DNA from: Cycas panzhihuaensis
Lineage: Eukaryota > Cycadophyta
Reading direction: 5' to 3'
Assembly (NCBI GenBank): GCA_023213395.1
Contig: CM041465.1
Location: 3,534,001-3,598,000 of the forward strand
DNA: 64,000 nt
The position numbers and the translations under genes are program-made. Of the stretch, positions 1-10,810 are shown one piece after another; position 1 is the first letter of the stretch; each line of letters starts with the position of its first letter. The notes beneath the pieces are model-generated. The model saw nothing but the letters and a program-made list of their open reading frames with translations, had not been told where the DNA came from and made no database searches.

Positions 1-270
1 GCAAAGGTTTCATTATAGTCAATGCCATCTATTTGGGAAAATCCTTTGGCAACAAGGTGAGTTTTATATTTTTCCACTGCACCTATTGAATTATATTTAG
101 ATCTATAAACCCATTTACAGTCGACTACATTTTTTCCAGGTGGAAGTGGAACAAGATCCTAGGTAGAATTTTTAATTAAGGTAGCAAATTTAGTCTGCAT
201 AGCATCTTGCCATATACGATTGTTGCTGGCTTGTTTAAAAGTTTTGGGATCATTATTTTCCATTATTTTT
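1..270 (-). pseudogene. copia reverse transcriptase, N-terminal fragment
   Basis: Reading right to left, the sequence gives the start of a copia RT domain (RVT_2): a stretch with WQDAMQTKF, then LVPLPPGKN, CKWVYRSKYN, and VAKGFSQIDGIDYNETFA at the window edge. These are the usual conserved opening blocks of copia RT, upstream of the YVDD active site, which lies off the window. One in-frame stop sits where a conserved Trp is expected (before DLVPLP). RT would copy the element RNA into DNA in cytoplasmic particles. Confidence 0.85.
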
Positions 271-779
271 GCCATTAAAGTAAAATTTGCACGAAGTTTT
301 TATGCATGTGTGTGCCTAATATCAGTAGGATTACCTACATTAGATCCAGCATTAGCAAGCGTTTTGGTTGCCCAAACTGGTTGCTTGTGAGTAACTGAAT
401 CTGAGGTTGTAGGTTGATTTGATGTGCTAGCTTAAAGAGAAGGATCTGATTTAGTGGGTTATGATAGGGTCTAATTTTGGACTTGAGTTGATAAAGAATC
501 TATAATTTTTGAATCAACTTATTTATCAGAATCATCAACCAAACGAGTGTTGGTTAACAAGTCTTCAATAGGAAGTTCTACATAAGTAGATGTTGAAGTA
601 GATCCTTCTTCATCAAATACTACATCATGCAAAATAGAAATGTTATGCGTGACTGGATCTAAAAGTCTATAGGCTTTACTCTCTTCGTTGTAGCCAACAA
701 AGATATATTTTTGACTTTTTTTATCTAACTTTTTACATTTTTTGTGAGGGATATATCCCCATGTGATACTACCAAAGAT

Positions 780-1600
780 TTATAAGTGTTAAACAGATAG
801 TTTTCTTCTAGACCAATTTTGTTCTGGAGTGATATTTTATAAACTTTTACTAGGTAAATGATTTAATAAGTAATTAGAGTAGTTAATTACTTCTGCTCAT
901 AGTTTTAGATCGAGATTCTTTGCATGTAACATGCAATGAGTCATTTCAACAAGAGTACAGTTTTTACGTTCAGTAACACCATTTTGTTGAGGCGTGTATA
1001 CAACTAAATGTTGGAATTTAATTCCATGTGATTTACAGAAAGAGGTGAAATTTTTACTTAAATATTCCTTAGCATTATCAGATCAGAATATTTTGATTCT
1101 TGAATTTGATTGATTTTCCACTAATGTTTTATATTCAACGAAAATGTTGAACACTTGACTGCGTGTTTTGAGCATATAAACCCAATATTTTCTTGAATAA
1201 TCATCAATGAATATAATAAAATAATGAGATCCTGAGTATGATGGTATATGAAAAGGTCCACATATATCAGAGTGGACAAGTTTTAGTGGAGCAGTTGCTC
1301 AGTATTGAATTTTGTATGGAAATGGATCCATGTGTTGTTTGCCTATCACACAGGTTTCACAAACACCATAAATAGTGTTTAATGGTGGTAAACCATGGAC
1401 CATTTCATGCTTGATTAAATATTACAATTTGCCATAGCTAGTATGGCCAAATCTCATATGCCAAAGTTTACTGACTGAGTCAGATTTGGCAACAAAGGTA
1501 CTAAATGATTTTGATTTATTATTTTGAAATTGGTCATACTATAGACACCTGTGTTATGATCAACAGGTTCTAAAGCAATACATTTGAATTTGTGTAATGG
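780..1600 (-). pseudogene. copia integrase with pre-integrase zinc finger
   Basis: The minus strand shows the GAG_pre-integrase segment (KLWHMRFGHTSYGKL, then GVCETCVIGKQ, giving an HHCC finger at about 1330-1480), followed by the rve catalytic core: SDICGPFHIPSYSG, FIIFIDDYSRKYWVYM, a second Asp in SDNAKEYL, and the glutamate region TPQQNGVTERKN, i.e. a recognisable D-D-E triad. The C-terminal part (VGYNEESKAYRLLDP) continues to about 640. Several stops replace Gln or Trp, so no full protein is possible. Integrase would join the cDNA to the host chromosome. Confidence 0.88.
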
Positions 1601-1624
1601 ATCTTTAATGATAAATTTATTTTT

Positions 1625-1924
1625 CTAGAATTCGACAACAAGGTCTTTCTGGTAAATTTGATATACTGAGAGGAGGTTTGGTAACAAACTAGGTACGTAA
1701 AAAATGTCCTTGATTGAACCATCCTTTAGGGTAACATCACCAGATCCTTTAACTTTGAGTTGATTACTACTACCAAAAGAAATCTCTTCTTCAGAGTTCA
1801 TTTCAGATTGATAGGTGGTTAAGTTTTTCTGGTGTCCAGTCATATGATGGGACACACCAGAGTCAAGGATCCATTGTGGTGGTTGGTTAGAAGGAGCAAC
1901 AAATGCAGAAGTTATTGCTACCAA
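1625..1924 (-). pseudogene. copia aspartic protease region
   Basis: A 99-codon open stretch contains WILDSGVSHHMTG, the copia retropepsin active site (D-S-G, with Val in place of the usual Ala), and ends with the block IFYVPSLLPNLLSVYQI that normally closes this domain. The family protease matures Gag and Pol in the particle. The open stretch is only the protease segment of the former polyprotein; stops follow on both sides. The active-site triplet is intact. Confidence 0.85.
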
Positions 1925-2039
1925 AGAATTATTATGAAATTGACAGTTTTATGATTATGATTATGAGTTCGATTGGAAATGGGATTGAGAATGGGATTGC
2001 GATTTATTTTGCAATCCTTTAGAAGCTTTCCATGCTTTT

Positions 2040-2959
2040 GAAGCTATTCTACTTCTACAGACATCAATAGTATGGCCTCTTTATGACAGTAAGTACAACT
2101 AATGTTCTGAGAAGAAGATGCATTGTTTCTATTAGAAACAAATTGATTGGAAGTATTCTAGTTTTTAGTTGGACCAGAATATTTAACATTATTGTGAGAA
2201 TTAGATGGTGAACTTCGATGAGGTTTCTGAAATTTTTTATTGTTATTATGAAAGTTGTTATTTTGATGTTTATTTTTAAATTGTGGCTTAGTTTTAGAAA
2301 ACAAAGCCTGTGAATGATCTTTTATTGCACCTATTCTGATTAACATTATTTGATGTTCAATCAATTGATTTGTCAGCTGATTGAATGTGATAGGTGGATT
2401 TTCAGCTTGTTGTCTAGCAGCTTGGTAAAGATTGAAGTGTTTTGGCAATTTATTAACTATAAGACGTACGAGCGTGTCATCATCTTTGACGTGCATAGTT
2501 ATTTTTTCTATATCACCTTCTTTGGTTTTTGATTTAATGTAATTATCTAGATCTTTATTGATTAATTAAATTTTTGTTAAAAAATCCTCAACATTTGTAA
2601 ACTCGTCAAAAGTCAGATTATATAATTATTCTTCTAGGATAGTTACTTGATGTGTATCAACCTTGTCATATTTTTCTTCCAAGGTTTTCCAGATAGTGGC
2701 TAAATCGTCTTTTTCAAAAAACTGCCGATTGATTTCTGGTGAGAGAGAATATGGTGCCTAATGCGGCATCTGAGTTCATCAGATATACCATAAGATTCTC
2801 AATAGCATCTATTTTTGGTTTTTAGAGTTCACCTGTCATATATTGCCATACTTTTTGCTATTTGAGCTCATGGGATATGTGATTCCTCCAATCATCATAG
2901 TTTGAGCTAGTTAATACTGGAATTGGAACGCAGGTGACTATCCCTGGAATTAATGCCAT
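2040..2959 (-). pseudogene. copia gag
   Basis: A start codon at 2959-2957 opens MALIPGIVTCVPIPVL followed by SSNYDDWRNHISHELK, the usual copia Gag (UBN2-type) beginning in which the tract to be bound and a conserved W appear early. A stop at 2860-2858 follows where Gln is expected. A 112-codon open piece at 2158-2496 continues the Gag with NKLPKHFNLYQA and an Asn/Lys-rich tail. Near 2050-2095 the pattern CTYCHKE marks the remains of the zinc knuckle. At least one frameshift separates the start from the 2158-2496 piece. Gag would form the particle shell. Confidence 0.75.
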
Positions 2960-3599
2960 ATTGGGAGTGCTGAGGTGTATTTGAGGATTAAAGAATTATG
3001 AAGATGACTTGAAAAAATAATTACCTAATGAAAAACATTAATCTTGTTAATAGATCTATTTCACAAAGACATCTTAATTTGTATTGATTGATTTTAAGAT
3101 AAAAAGATCATATGTTTTTAAACAGAAATAAACAAACAATAATTTCTTAAGCAGTTATTTTGAAAAAGCAGTTTTCTTTTAGAAAAAGAATGGTCCTCTT
3201 TTTGGAAAAAAATCCCCTTTAGAAAAATAAACTGTCCCCCTTAAAATAACAATTCCCTTTTAGACAAATTAAACAATTTTCCTTGACAAAGTAAGTGATT
3301 TAAAAAAAAATAACTAGGTATTTTGTTTCCCTTTTTATAAACAAAAGTGTATAATGTTAAGGATTAAATTTGAATCTTATAGATTAAGCGTATATTTAAA
3401 GAGTTATAAGAACTACTTAAATAGTAGTTGGATAAATATAATGTTAAAAAAAAAAATTAGCCTAAAGTTAATTAGGCTTAAGTTGCAAGATCTATATGTA
3501 AGGTGTTTAATTAAAAAAAAAATTAAAGAAGGATATATTGATTTAAATTTTAAAATATTAAGAGTAGGCGATCAAAGATTATAAATACCTTGTAAGGAG

Positions 3600-4170
3600 A
3601 AAAATTAAGGGAGAGGGATTTTGTTTAAATATTAATAAAATATTTGGGGGGAAAGGGAAGAATATAAAAAAGAGAAAGTTTGTATTAAAAAAAAAGAAGG
3701 GTATTAGATTTATTTTAACAAGGTATTATAGGAGGGGTTGGTTATAATGGGGAAAATGTTTTAAGGGGAGGGAATTAGATTTAAGTCATAGTATAAATAT
3801 AATGTGAAAGGGGGGTTTGATTTTAAATCAGAAAGGCAAAGGGTAATGGGATGAACTTTAGTTTAAATCAATAAGGAGAAACTTTGATATTAAGTCAAGG
3901 TAAAGTGGGGGGTTTTAATTATAAACCGAAGTGTAAAATACAATGTGAGGGAGAGGCTTTGATTCAATTGAATCAAAAAAATTAAAAAGTATTTATAAGG
4001 TAAACAAGAGGGGGGAACTTTGATTAAAATCAAAGTATAAGGTTTAAAAAAACAAAGATTGATTAAAAATAAAGGAATTTATAAAGTTTAGAAGCGGGGG
4101 AGTATTGATTCATTTGAATCAAAAAATAAAAGGTTTTTATAAGGTTAAAAAGGGGGGGGGGGTGGGGCGG
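3600..4170. repeat. purine-rich block with repeated palindromes
   Basis: About 570 bases of G-runs alternating with A/T-rich pieces form loosely repeated units of roughly 50-80 bases. Three near-identical palindromes recur: 3958-3977 (TTTGATTCAATTGAATCAAA, perfect), 4017-4036 (9-base arms around AA) and 4105-4122 (8-base arms around TT). The block lies in the long leader of copia A. No coding frame is convincing. The 3354-3584 open frame to its left is low-complexity Lys/Leu sequence and I do not call it a gene. Confidence 0.6.
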
Positions 4171-5374
4171 CGTAAAGACGAGGAAACCCTACCTGGTAAT
4201 CCCCATCATGGCTACGGAATTTGCTCTCTTTACACTACAGATCTGCAAGGCATTAAGGTGACGGTAGTAAGGGCGTATTGCTTCTGCAGGTTGACCGAGG
4301 CTTCATGGATGAATGCAGGCTTCGAGGGTTTCCTTAACAGCTTCACATTGCAGCTTCGAGGGTTTCCTTAATGGCTCTGCGTTGGATGAATTCAAGCTCT
4401 GGATTGCTCCTCAACAGCTTTGCATCGTCTCCTCAATAGCTCCGCACCGGTTCTCTATACAGTATGCCATGACAATTTCTTTGAGCGATCAGTTGAGAGA
4501 CAACAGGTTGAGACAGTACCACATTGATTTCCCTTTTTTTTTCTTTTTTTCCTTTTGTTTGCCTGGTTGCAGGTTTACTTCCCACGAGGGTGTCTCCTCT
4601 TGTGTGAAATGTGGCCGTTCCTTTGTGCTTCCTGGTTCTTTCTGCTGGGTTAGACCCTTCAGCTTCACAAGAATGGCCCTTAATCTGACATCTGTCAATA
4701 CATCTTTTATGCAGATTCTGTTGGGATTATTCATGCAACTGCGTTTAGGCCTGGCAGGTTACTGTATTGGTTGGGAGACATCTCCTGCACCTATCCTTGT
4801 CTAGACATTTAAGAGAGGGTTTGCAAGTGAACCATGAGGAAGAGAAAGGGCAGAGTAAAGAAGACAGATGGGTCTGGGACCCCAAGGGCTCTTTTTGGGC
4901 TATAATCTCCCTTAAAGAGATTAGCTAGAGAGTCAGATATATTTCCTCATATTCTGTTGAAGAATTTTATTGTACAGATGGAGTTTTGTTTTGAGAATGG
5001 CCTTATTTCACTAGAAGGATACATGCCATAGGGTTCCATACGTGAGGATGGGTATGAAATAACTAGTCCTTAATTTTCTTGTTTAAAAGAGGGTGAATTG
5101 TTGATGATAGTAAGGCTTCCAGCCTCAGGAAAAACACATTAGATCTGAGAACTGGACAAAAGAGTGTTATTAGAAGTGATGTATATTGATTTAGGACAAA
5201 TCTAGCATATGGCTCTGCCTTAATGGTAGTTTTTTGTGTAAAAAGATTGTAGAATTTTGTATGAATGATCACTGTGGCCCATGTTAAAAAAAATTGGGTT
5301 TTGTTGTAAAAAAAGGAGGAAAATGTAATGGTTGGAAATGCATTAATTCAAAAAATTAATGGAATATATAACGT
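4171..5374. other. unrecognised stretch between copia A gag and primer site
   Basis: This 1.2 kb is less AT-rich than its flanks and has open frames of 163 codons (4313-4804, plus) and 81 codons (4489-4734, minus) that match nothing I recognise. A T-rich run ending in TTGCAG at about 4571 looks like a plant 3' splice site, so a captured gene fragment is possible but unproven. A run resembling a polypurine tract (5311-5325) sits next to the primer site. It could be leader of copia A or a nested insertion. Confidence 0.3.
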
Positions 5375-5386
5375 GCTCTGATACCA
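5375..5386 (-). promoter_or_regulatory. primer-binding site of copia A (initiator Met tRNA)
   Basis: On the minus strand the bases read TGGTATCAGAGC, an exact match to the plant initiator-methionine tRNA 3' end complement. It directly follows an LTR that ends in CA, as required for minus-strand DNA priming. Confidence 0.85.
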
Positions 5387-5811
5387 TGATGGAATAGGCA
5401 CATGCACATAATCATTAAATCACAGGTAGACAAGGAAAAACACAAACAAAATGACAATGCACATGTACACAAGTTGACAGGTGGAAAACCCCTTCTGGGG
5501 AAGAAAAACCACCTCCTAAATTGTATTAATAAAAGAGTGAAAAACCAATACAATTAACTAACCTCTAAAACAACCTGGTTTCAGGCATAAGGACAAACCT
5601 CCTAGATTCTTGGAACTAATTCCATGAGTTTAGGAACCTAATAAATAGGACGAAGGTTCGTTGGAATGCGATTCTGCATTTCAACGACCATCCACAATTC
5701 AATTAATTTTAAACATAAGTTTACAACTTTAGAATCACTTAAATAATATTTAAGACATGTGACTTAAATAATAACATTAAAATACATAAGTTTGCATTAT
5801 ACAATCTAACA
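5387..5811 (-). repeat. 5' LTR of copia A
   Basis: In element direction the 425-base repeat starts TGTTAGATTGTATAATGC (at 5811) and ends CCTATTCCATCA (at 5387), a TG...CA pair, and abuts the primer site. It holds the block CCCCAGAAGGGGTTTTCC, also found in the split LTR at 18918-30239, so the two belong to related families. The right edge is chosen by the TGTTAG start typical of plant copia LTRs; no partner LTR is in the window to confirm it. Confidence 0.65.
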
Positions 5812-6946
5812 CATATAATGGTTCTATAATGTTTTTTTATTCAATTCACATGCTATTTTCTTCTTTGGAGAATGATTTCAAGAGAAATGAGAGATTTCAA
5901 AAGTATATTTTAGCCATGAAGTCACATGCAACCAACTATAATTAAATCTTTTATTAATTAATTAATAGACTAGCATCACAAGGAGGTTCTATCACTCATG
6001 GGTTTTTTTGGACACCATGAGATCCCTAAACCTCATGCAAACTAATTGCAATAAAATATATATCATTCATATATTAAAAAAATTTAAAGTAAAAGGAAAT
6101 GGAGAGAGTAAAGTGAAGCCATATAATAGTAGTAATTATCTTCTAATAATTTTAGTCTATTAATAAATTCCTACCTCAGAATGGCTTTCTCCTCTTTAAG
6201 TAATTAATCTTTCCCAAGTTTTCCCCTAAAACAACAAGCAAATAGAAGAAAAACTGAGAAGAGTAAATCTAACAAAAGCCAAATGTAAAACCAAATCTCT
6301 TAAGGAAATTAGATGACTAAAGAGAACAGGGGAGAGTAGTTATCTTTATAGTGAAGAGATGATCATTCTTCACAGTAGTCTATCCATTTTCTTCTCATAA
6401 AGTTCTTACCTTTCAACTAAGTTTCTCAAGGAAAAAATTGTAAACAAGGATATCTCAAAAGTTGACAAGAGGAGAGGAACAATTTTGATCATAAGCAGTC
6501 ATTAAAAGAATAGTAGAATTACAAGAAACTAAAAAAATGAAGATCTTGCTAAGAAAAATAAGTTTAAAGCTAAAAAATTTATAAGAAACTAAGTACTTTA
6601 GAAGCATCAACCATTAAAATTCATGTAACAATAAGTCAATAAATAAAGCTTCAAAATTCTTCCCTTGTACTTAACTTTTTCTTCAAAATAGTTCTCTAAA
6701 TAATAGTATAGATCTCTCAAAATCTCTAGCATCACATACCAAATCTTGATCTCTCTTACCCCAAAAATATGAATGATACAATATAATAGGGTTTCTAAGA
6801 GTTCTAGGTGTAAATGGAGTAGGTTTCCATTAAATTTGGATGGTGGCATGTTAAAACTTTGCACACTGATTAAAACATTTACATGTATAATAGTAAAAAA
6901 TGCAACTGATTATATTTTATTAACAACCAAAAAAGTGATTTTCTTA
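5812..6946. other. AT-rich spacer, no feature seen
   Basis: Strongly AT-rich sequence between copia A and copia B. Open frames here (up to 85 codons) are short, low in complexity and unlike known proteins. I see no RNA gene or repeat that I can support. Confidence 0.6.
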
Positions 6947-7609
6947 ATAATATTAGATAATATAATAATAATATTTTAGAGGTAAAAATTTTAATAAGTT
7001 GTCAGCACGGTTTTCCTCCTAAATTTTTATGGGGGGATTTAAAGGGACAAGGAGCCCCCTTTTACTTGGGGGTGTAGGGGGAGGCTGAATCCCCCTACAA
7101 ATAGGGGTTTGAGGGCAGTAGCCCCTGACCCAAAAAGTTAGCACTATAAAACATACTAAATTGTAAAGAGAATCATGGTCATTCATTTAAAATATCCTAT
7201 ATTTGATGGTTGAGATTTATGCCTTGTATGACTCTCTCATATAGCCCGATTTATGGTGTTTTTTCATTATGTTGATAGTATTCAATGTATTTAGATATAC
7301 TATATTAGAAAGAGGTAACTAGTTATTATTGTTGTAAGCATTTTGCTATAAATTATATATATTTTTCCATTCTTAGATAATAAAGATTGATACCTTTGTT
7401 GTGTGGATGTTTCCCTAGTATACTACTAGGGTTTTACCACATAATATCTGGTGTATATGTGATGCTTTGTCTTTCTAGTTTATTTATTATATTATCTATA
7501 ATTTAAGAACTTGTATTTTAAATTTTAGTTTTAATTCTTATAACTAGTTATAAAATAGTTTAGATCTTAGTGGTGTTTTCAAGTTATTAGAACCTAGTTT
7601 TCTCAATAA
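6947..7609 (+). repeat. 5' LTR of copia B
   Basis: About 660 bases matching 11650-12293 along their whole length, for example the shared blocks TATGACTCTCTCATATAGCC and TAATAAAGATTGATACCTTT. The second block carries an AATAAA signal and could be the poly(A) site. The right edge is set by the primer site that follows. Confidence 0.85.
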
Positions 7610-7610
7610 G

Positions 7611-7622
7611 TGGTATTAGAGC
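7611..7622 (+). promoter_or_regulatory. primer-binding site of copia B
   Basis: TGGTATTAGAGC, one C-to-T change from the initiator-Met primer site, directly after the 5' LTR. Confidence 0.85.
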
Positions 7623-7696
7623 CACCATTATTTTTGTAGCAAGTTTGTAAAGGTTTTGGTATCAATTTTTTCTACACCAAATAGAGAAACTAAAAA

Positions 7697-8530
7697 ATGC
7701 AAAGTTCGAGGTGGAGAAATTCAATGACAAGAACAACTTCAAGTTATGGAAGTTGAAAGCATATGATGTTCTAGTATAATAGGAATTAAACAAAACTCTA
7801 GAAGGTAAATTAAAGAAACCCATAGGAATGGATGATAATAGATGGGATGATCTAGATAAAAGGGCTCTTAAAACAATACAATTATACTTGGTAGACAAAG
7901 TTCTATTTAACATTGAAAGGGAGAAGATAGCAGTAGGATTATGGACCTAATTAGAAGGCTTATATATGACTAAATTAATGATAAATCAAATCTAATTAAA
8001 GAGGTAGTTATACTCATTATGGATAAAGGAAGATATAAAAATTCTTGATTATTTAAATATTTTCAATACTCTTATTTCTTACTTAGATAGTATCAATATC
8101 AAGATTAAGGATGAGGATAAGGTTATTACCTTGTTATGTTGATTACCATAATCTTGGGATAATATTGTTACCTAAATTAGTTTTAACAGTACAAATAAAT
8201 TAGACTATGATTCTATTATGAGTTCTTTGTTGATAAAAGAGGTGAGGAGGAAGTTTAGTCTTAAAACCTCCACATCAAAGGCTATGATAGCAAGGGGCAG
8301 AGTGATTGAGAGAGGATAAACCTCCAGGGATATATTAAGGTCAAAGTCAAAAGGCAAGAAGAGTAAGATTAGATGTTGACACTATAATAAGATAGGTGAC
8401 CTCAAGAAGGATTGCTACAAAAGGGAGGAGTTCTAGAAAAAGGAAGATCCTACCAAGGAGACTAATAAGGTGCAGTCAAATCAAGGTATAGATAATGATG
8501 TCTTAGTTGCTTATAATGTTTCCCATTATT
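7697..8530 (+). pseudogene. copia gag
   Basis: The frame opens with AKFEVEKFNDKNNFKLWK, the standard start of many copia Gag proteins; the expected ATG just before it is lost. It continues through NIFNTLISYLDSINIK and VRRKFSLKTSTSKAMI to a knuckle remnant near 8370-8420 (C..HYNKIGDLKKDC). Adjacent TAA and TAG codons at 7777-7782 and further stops replace Gln codons. Gag would form the particle and bind RNA. Confidence 0.85.
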
Positions 8531-9060
8531 ATTAAGATTAGTTATTAGATTTGGGTGTTTCACAGCACATGTATCCACATAAGAGTTGGTTTTCATCATA
8601 CTAACCTTTTTATAGTGGTGGTGTGCTTATGGGAAATAAAGTTTCTTATAAAATAGTAGGTATTAGTAACATTAAAATTAAAATGTTCAATGGTGTAGTG
8701 AGAATATTAACTAAAGTTAGACATGTACCTGATCTAAAAAGGAATCTAATTTCTTTGGGTAAACTAGATTTTAGTGGTTATAAGTACACATGTTATGAAG
8801 GATTCCTGAAGGTGTTAAAGGGTACCTTAGTTTTTATAAAAGCCTTAAAGAAAGAAAACCTTTGCATTTTGGTGGGAAGTATAAATATTAGCCATGTAAC
8901 TATAACATCTAAGACTATAGAAGATCTAGCTTAGTTATGGCATCAAAGACTTGGGCACATGAGTGTGAGAGGACTTAAGGTGCTGATGAACCATAAGTTA
9001 CTTTCTAACTTATAGCTTTTAGATTTGACTTTTTTTAAACATTATATTTTTGGAAAGTAG
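8531..9060 (+). pseudogene. copia protease and pre-integrase finger
   Basis: LLDLGVSQHMYP near 8545 is the protease active-site region, but the D-S-G triplet has become D-L-G, so the catalytic serine neighbour is lost. A 103-codon open piece (8623-8934) covers the rest of the protease, with RHVPDLKRNLISLGKL. After a TAG at 8932-8934 comes LWHQRLGHMSVRGLKVL, the HHCC pre-integrase finger. Confidence 0.85.
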
Positions 9061-9830
9061 TGTAGACTTAGGTTTAAAGTAGAGAGTCACACTAGTAAAG
9101 GTGTTCTAGATTATTTACATTTAGATGTATGGGGACCAACCCCTATAATATCTTATGGAGAATTATTATATATTATCACATTTATAGATGATTACTCTAG
9201 AAAAATATGCATCTATTTAAAAAAAAAAAAATTAAAAGTTTTTAGTATGTTTAAGTGGTTTAAGGCTCTGGTTAAGAAGAGAACTAGTAGGTTAATCAAA
9301 TGTTTAAGAACTAATAATAGAGGTGAGTTTAACTCCTTGGAGTTTGATAACTATTGCAGAGAAGTTGGGATCAAAAGACATAAGACCACTAGCTATACTC
9401 TGTAATAGAATAGCATAGCTGAGTTCATGAATAGAATACTCTTAGAAAGAGTGATAAACATGCTGAGTAATGCAAGAGTGGAGTAAGTCTTATGGGCAGA
9501 ATCTATTCAAACAACTTGTTATTTGGTAAACAAGTCACCATTACTTGTAATAGACTACAAGATTCCTAAAGAGGTATAGACTGGACATCCATGCGACTAT
9601 TCAAATTTGAAAGTTTTTGGTTATGATGCTTATGCCTTGACTAATAAAAGCCAATATTCAAAGTTAGACTTGAAACCCAAGAGATCTTTGTTGGTTATGG
9701 TGATAAAGATAGTGTGAAGAGATATAGGTTATGGGATCCTACTACCCATAAAATCACTATTAACATAGATGTTATATTTGATGAATCTCCTTTTGTAAAA
9801 TTATATAGTGTAGAAGTTGAAATGAAATAG
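9061..9830 (+). pseudogene. copia integrase
   Basis: The rve core is readable: HLDVWGPTPIISYG (first Asp), FIDDYSRKICIYLKKK, RTNNRGEFNSLEF (here Asn-Asn-Arg replaces the usual Asp-Asn-Gly) and a former glutamate helix containing AEFMNRILLERVINML. The C-terminal block with FDESPF follows near 9777. A frameshift lies near 9700. Loss of the second catalytic Asp and several stops show it is inactive. Confidence 0.85.
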
Positions 9831-9989
9831 AAGTAGAAAGATGAACATCAATAAGTTAAGCTTGAGACCTAACTATTTTTGGAAATGGAAAAGTAAGAAG
9901 AGCTTTCTGAAGATGAATCTGCAACAAGTTTAGAAGAGTATGTGGATACTCCTCTACCAACTATTGGAAGATCTACATGAGTCAATCAT

Positions 9990-10810
9990 CCACCTAATAT
10001 ATATAACCCTTCAATTTCTATTACTTTGGTTTCTAATAATGGTGACCCTACATACTATTAGGAAGTAGTAGATGATATCTATAGTGAGAAGTAGAAGAGG
10101 GCTATGTAAGAAGAGATAGATTCTTTGAAGAAAAATGATTCATGGGACTTGGTAGAACTTCCACATGATAGGAAGACTATTGGTTACAAGTGGGTTTTCA
10201 AGAAGAAAATAGATGTTGATAGAAATGTTGACAAATATAGGGCAAGACTAGTGGCTAAAGGCTTTGCATAGAAAATAGATATTGATTTTCATGAGATCTT
10301 TTCACTAGTTATTAAACTTATTTTAATTCAGGTTCTGTTAGTATTGATAGCTTCTCTTGATTTAGAGTTGGAGTAGTTAGATATAAAAATAACTTTTCTA
10401 CATGGAAATTTAGATAAGGAGATTTATATGAATAAGCCAGAGATGTTTGTATAGGATGGCAGGAAAATACTTATTTGCAGGCTCAAGAAATCATGTATGT
10501 CCTGAAGTAATCACTTAAGCAATGGTACAAGAAGTATGATGCCTTCATGGAGAGCAAAAATTTCAAAAGAAGTGAGTATGATCATTATGTTTACTTTGAA
10601 TTCTTGGATAATAGCTTACTCATTATCTTGCTATTGTATGCTAATGATATGTTAGTTGTAAGCTAGAGTATGGAAGAAATTAATAAGTTAAAGGCTTAAT
10701 TGGATAGGACATTTGATATAAAATATTTAGGAGCTGCGAAACAAATCTTAGACATGGAGATACAAAGAGACAGAAAAAATGGTAAGTTTTGGTTATCACA
10801 ATAGAAATAT
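9990..10810 (+). pseudogene. copia reverse transcriptase
   Basis: Blocks typical of RVT_2 are present in order: EEIDSLKKNDSWDLVELP, GYKWVFKKKIDVD, YRARLVAKGFA (with TAG at 10269-10271 for Gln), DIKITFLHGNLDKEIYM and, after a frameshift near 10490, LLLYANDM at about 10633, the altered YVDD active-site loop (Asn replaces the first Asp). The domain is inactive. Confidence 0.85.

Larger units (their letters stand above)
1..5811 (-). mobile_element. Ty1/copia element A, 3'-truncated by window edge
   Basis: Minus-strand copia element. In its own direction the order is LTR (5811-5387), primer-binding site (5386-5375), a long leader, gag (from 2959), protease, integrase, then the start of reverse transcriptase running off the window at base 1. 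Integrase before RT is the defining copia order. The frame is broken by stops, many where Gln is expected, so this is a dead copy. The 2.4 kb between primer site and gag is unusually long and may include a later insertion. The 3' LTR lies outside the window, so the LTR pair cannot be compared. Confidence 0.85.

Noticed and set aside
4571-4800. Possible auxin-response-factor-like exon after the TTGCAG site
   Set aside because: Only a VYFP-like start matched; the rest had stops and no convincing alignment.
4313-4804. 163-codon frame as a possible gene
   Set aside because: Runs through a poly-Phe stretch made by a T-tract and has no recognisable domain; kept only as unassigned sequence.
5375-5386. 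Possible tRNA gene because of the tRNA-like word
   Set aside because: Only the 12-base primer complement is present, with no cloverleaf around it; the same is true at 7611, 14459, 61653 and 62466.
6893-6940. Similarity between the left flank of copia B and its right flank at 12293-12340
   Set aside because: The match is loose in AT-rich sequence and far longer than a target duplication; not strong enough to call.
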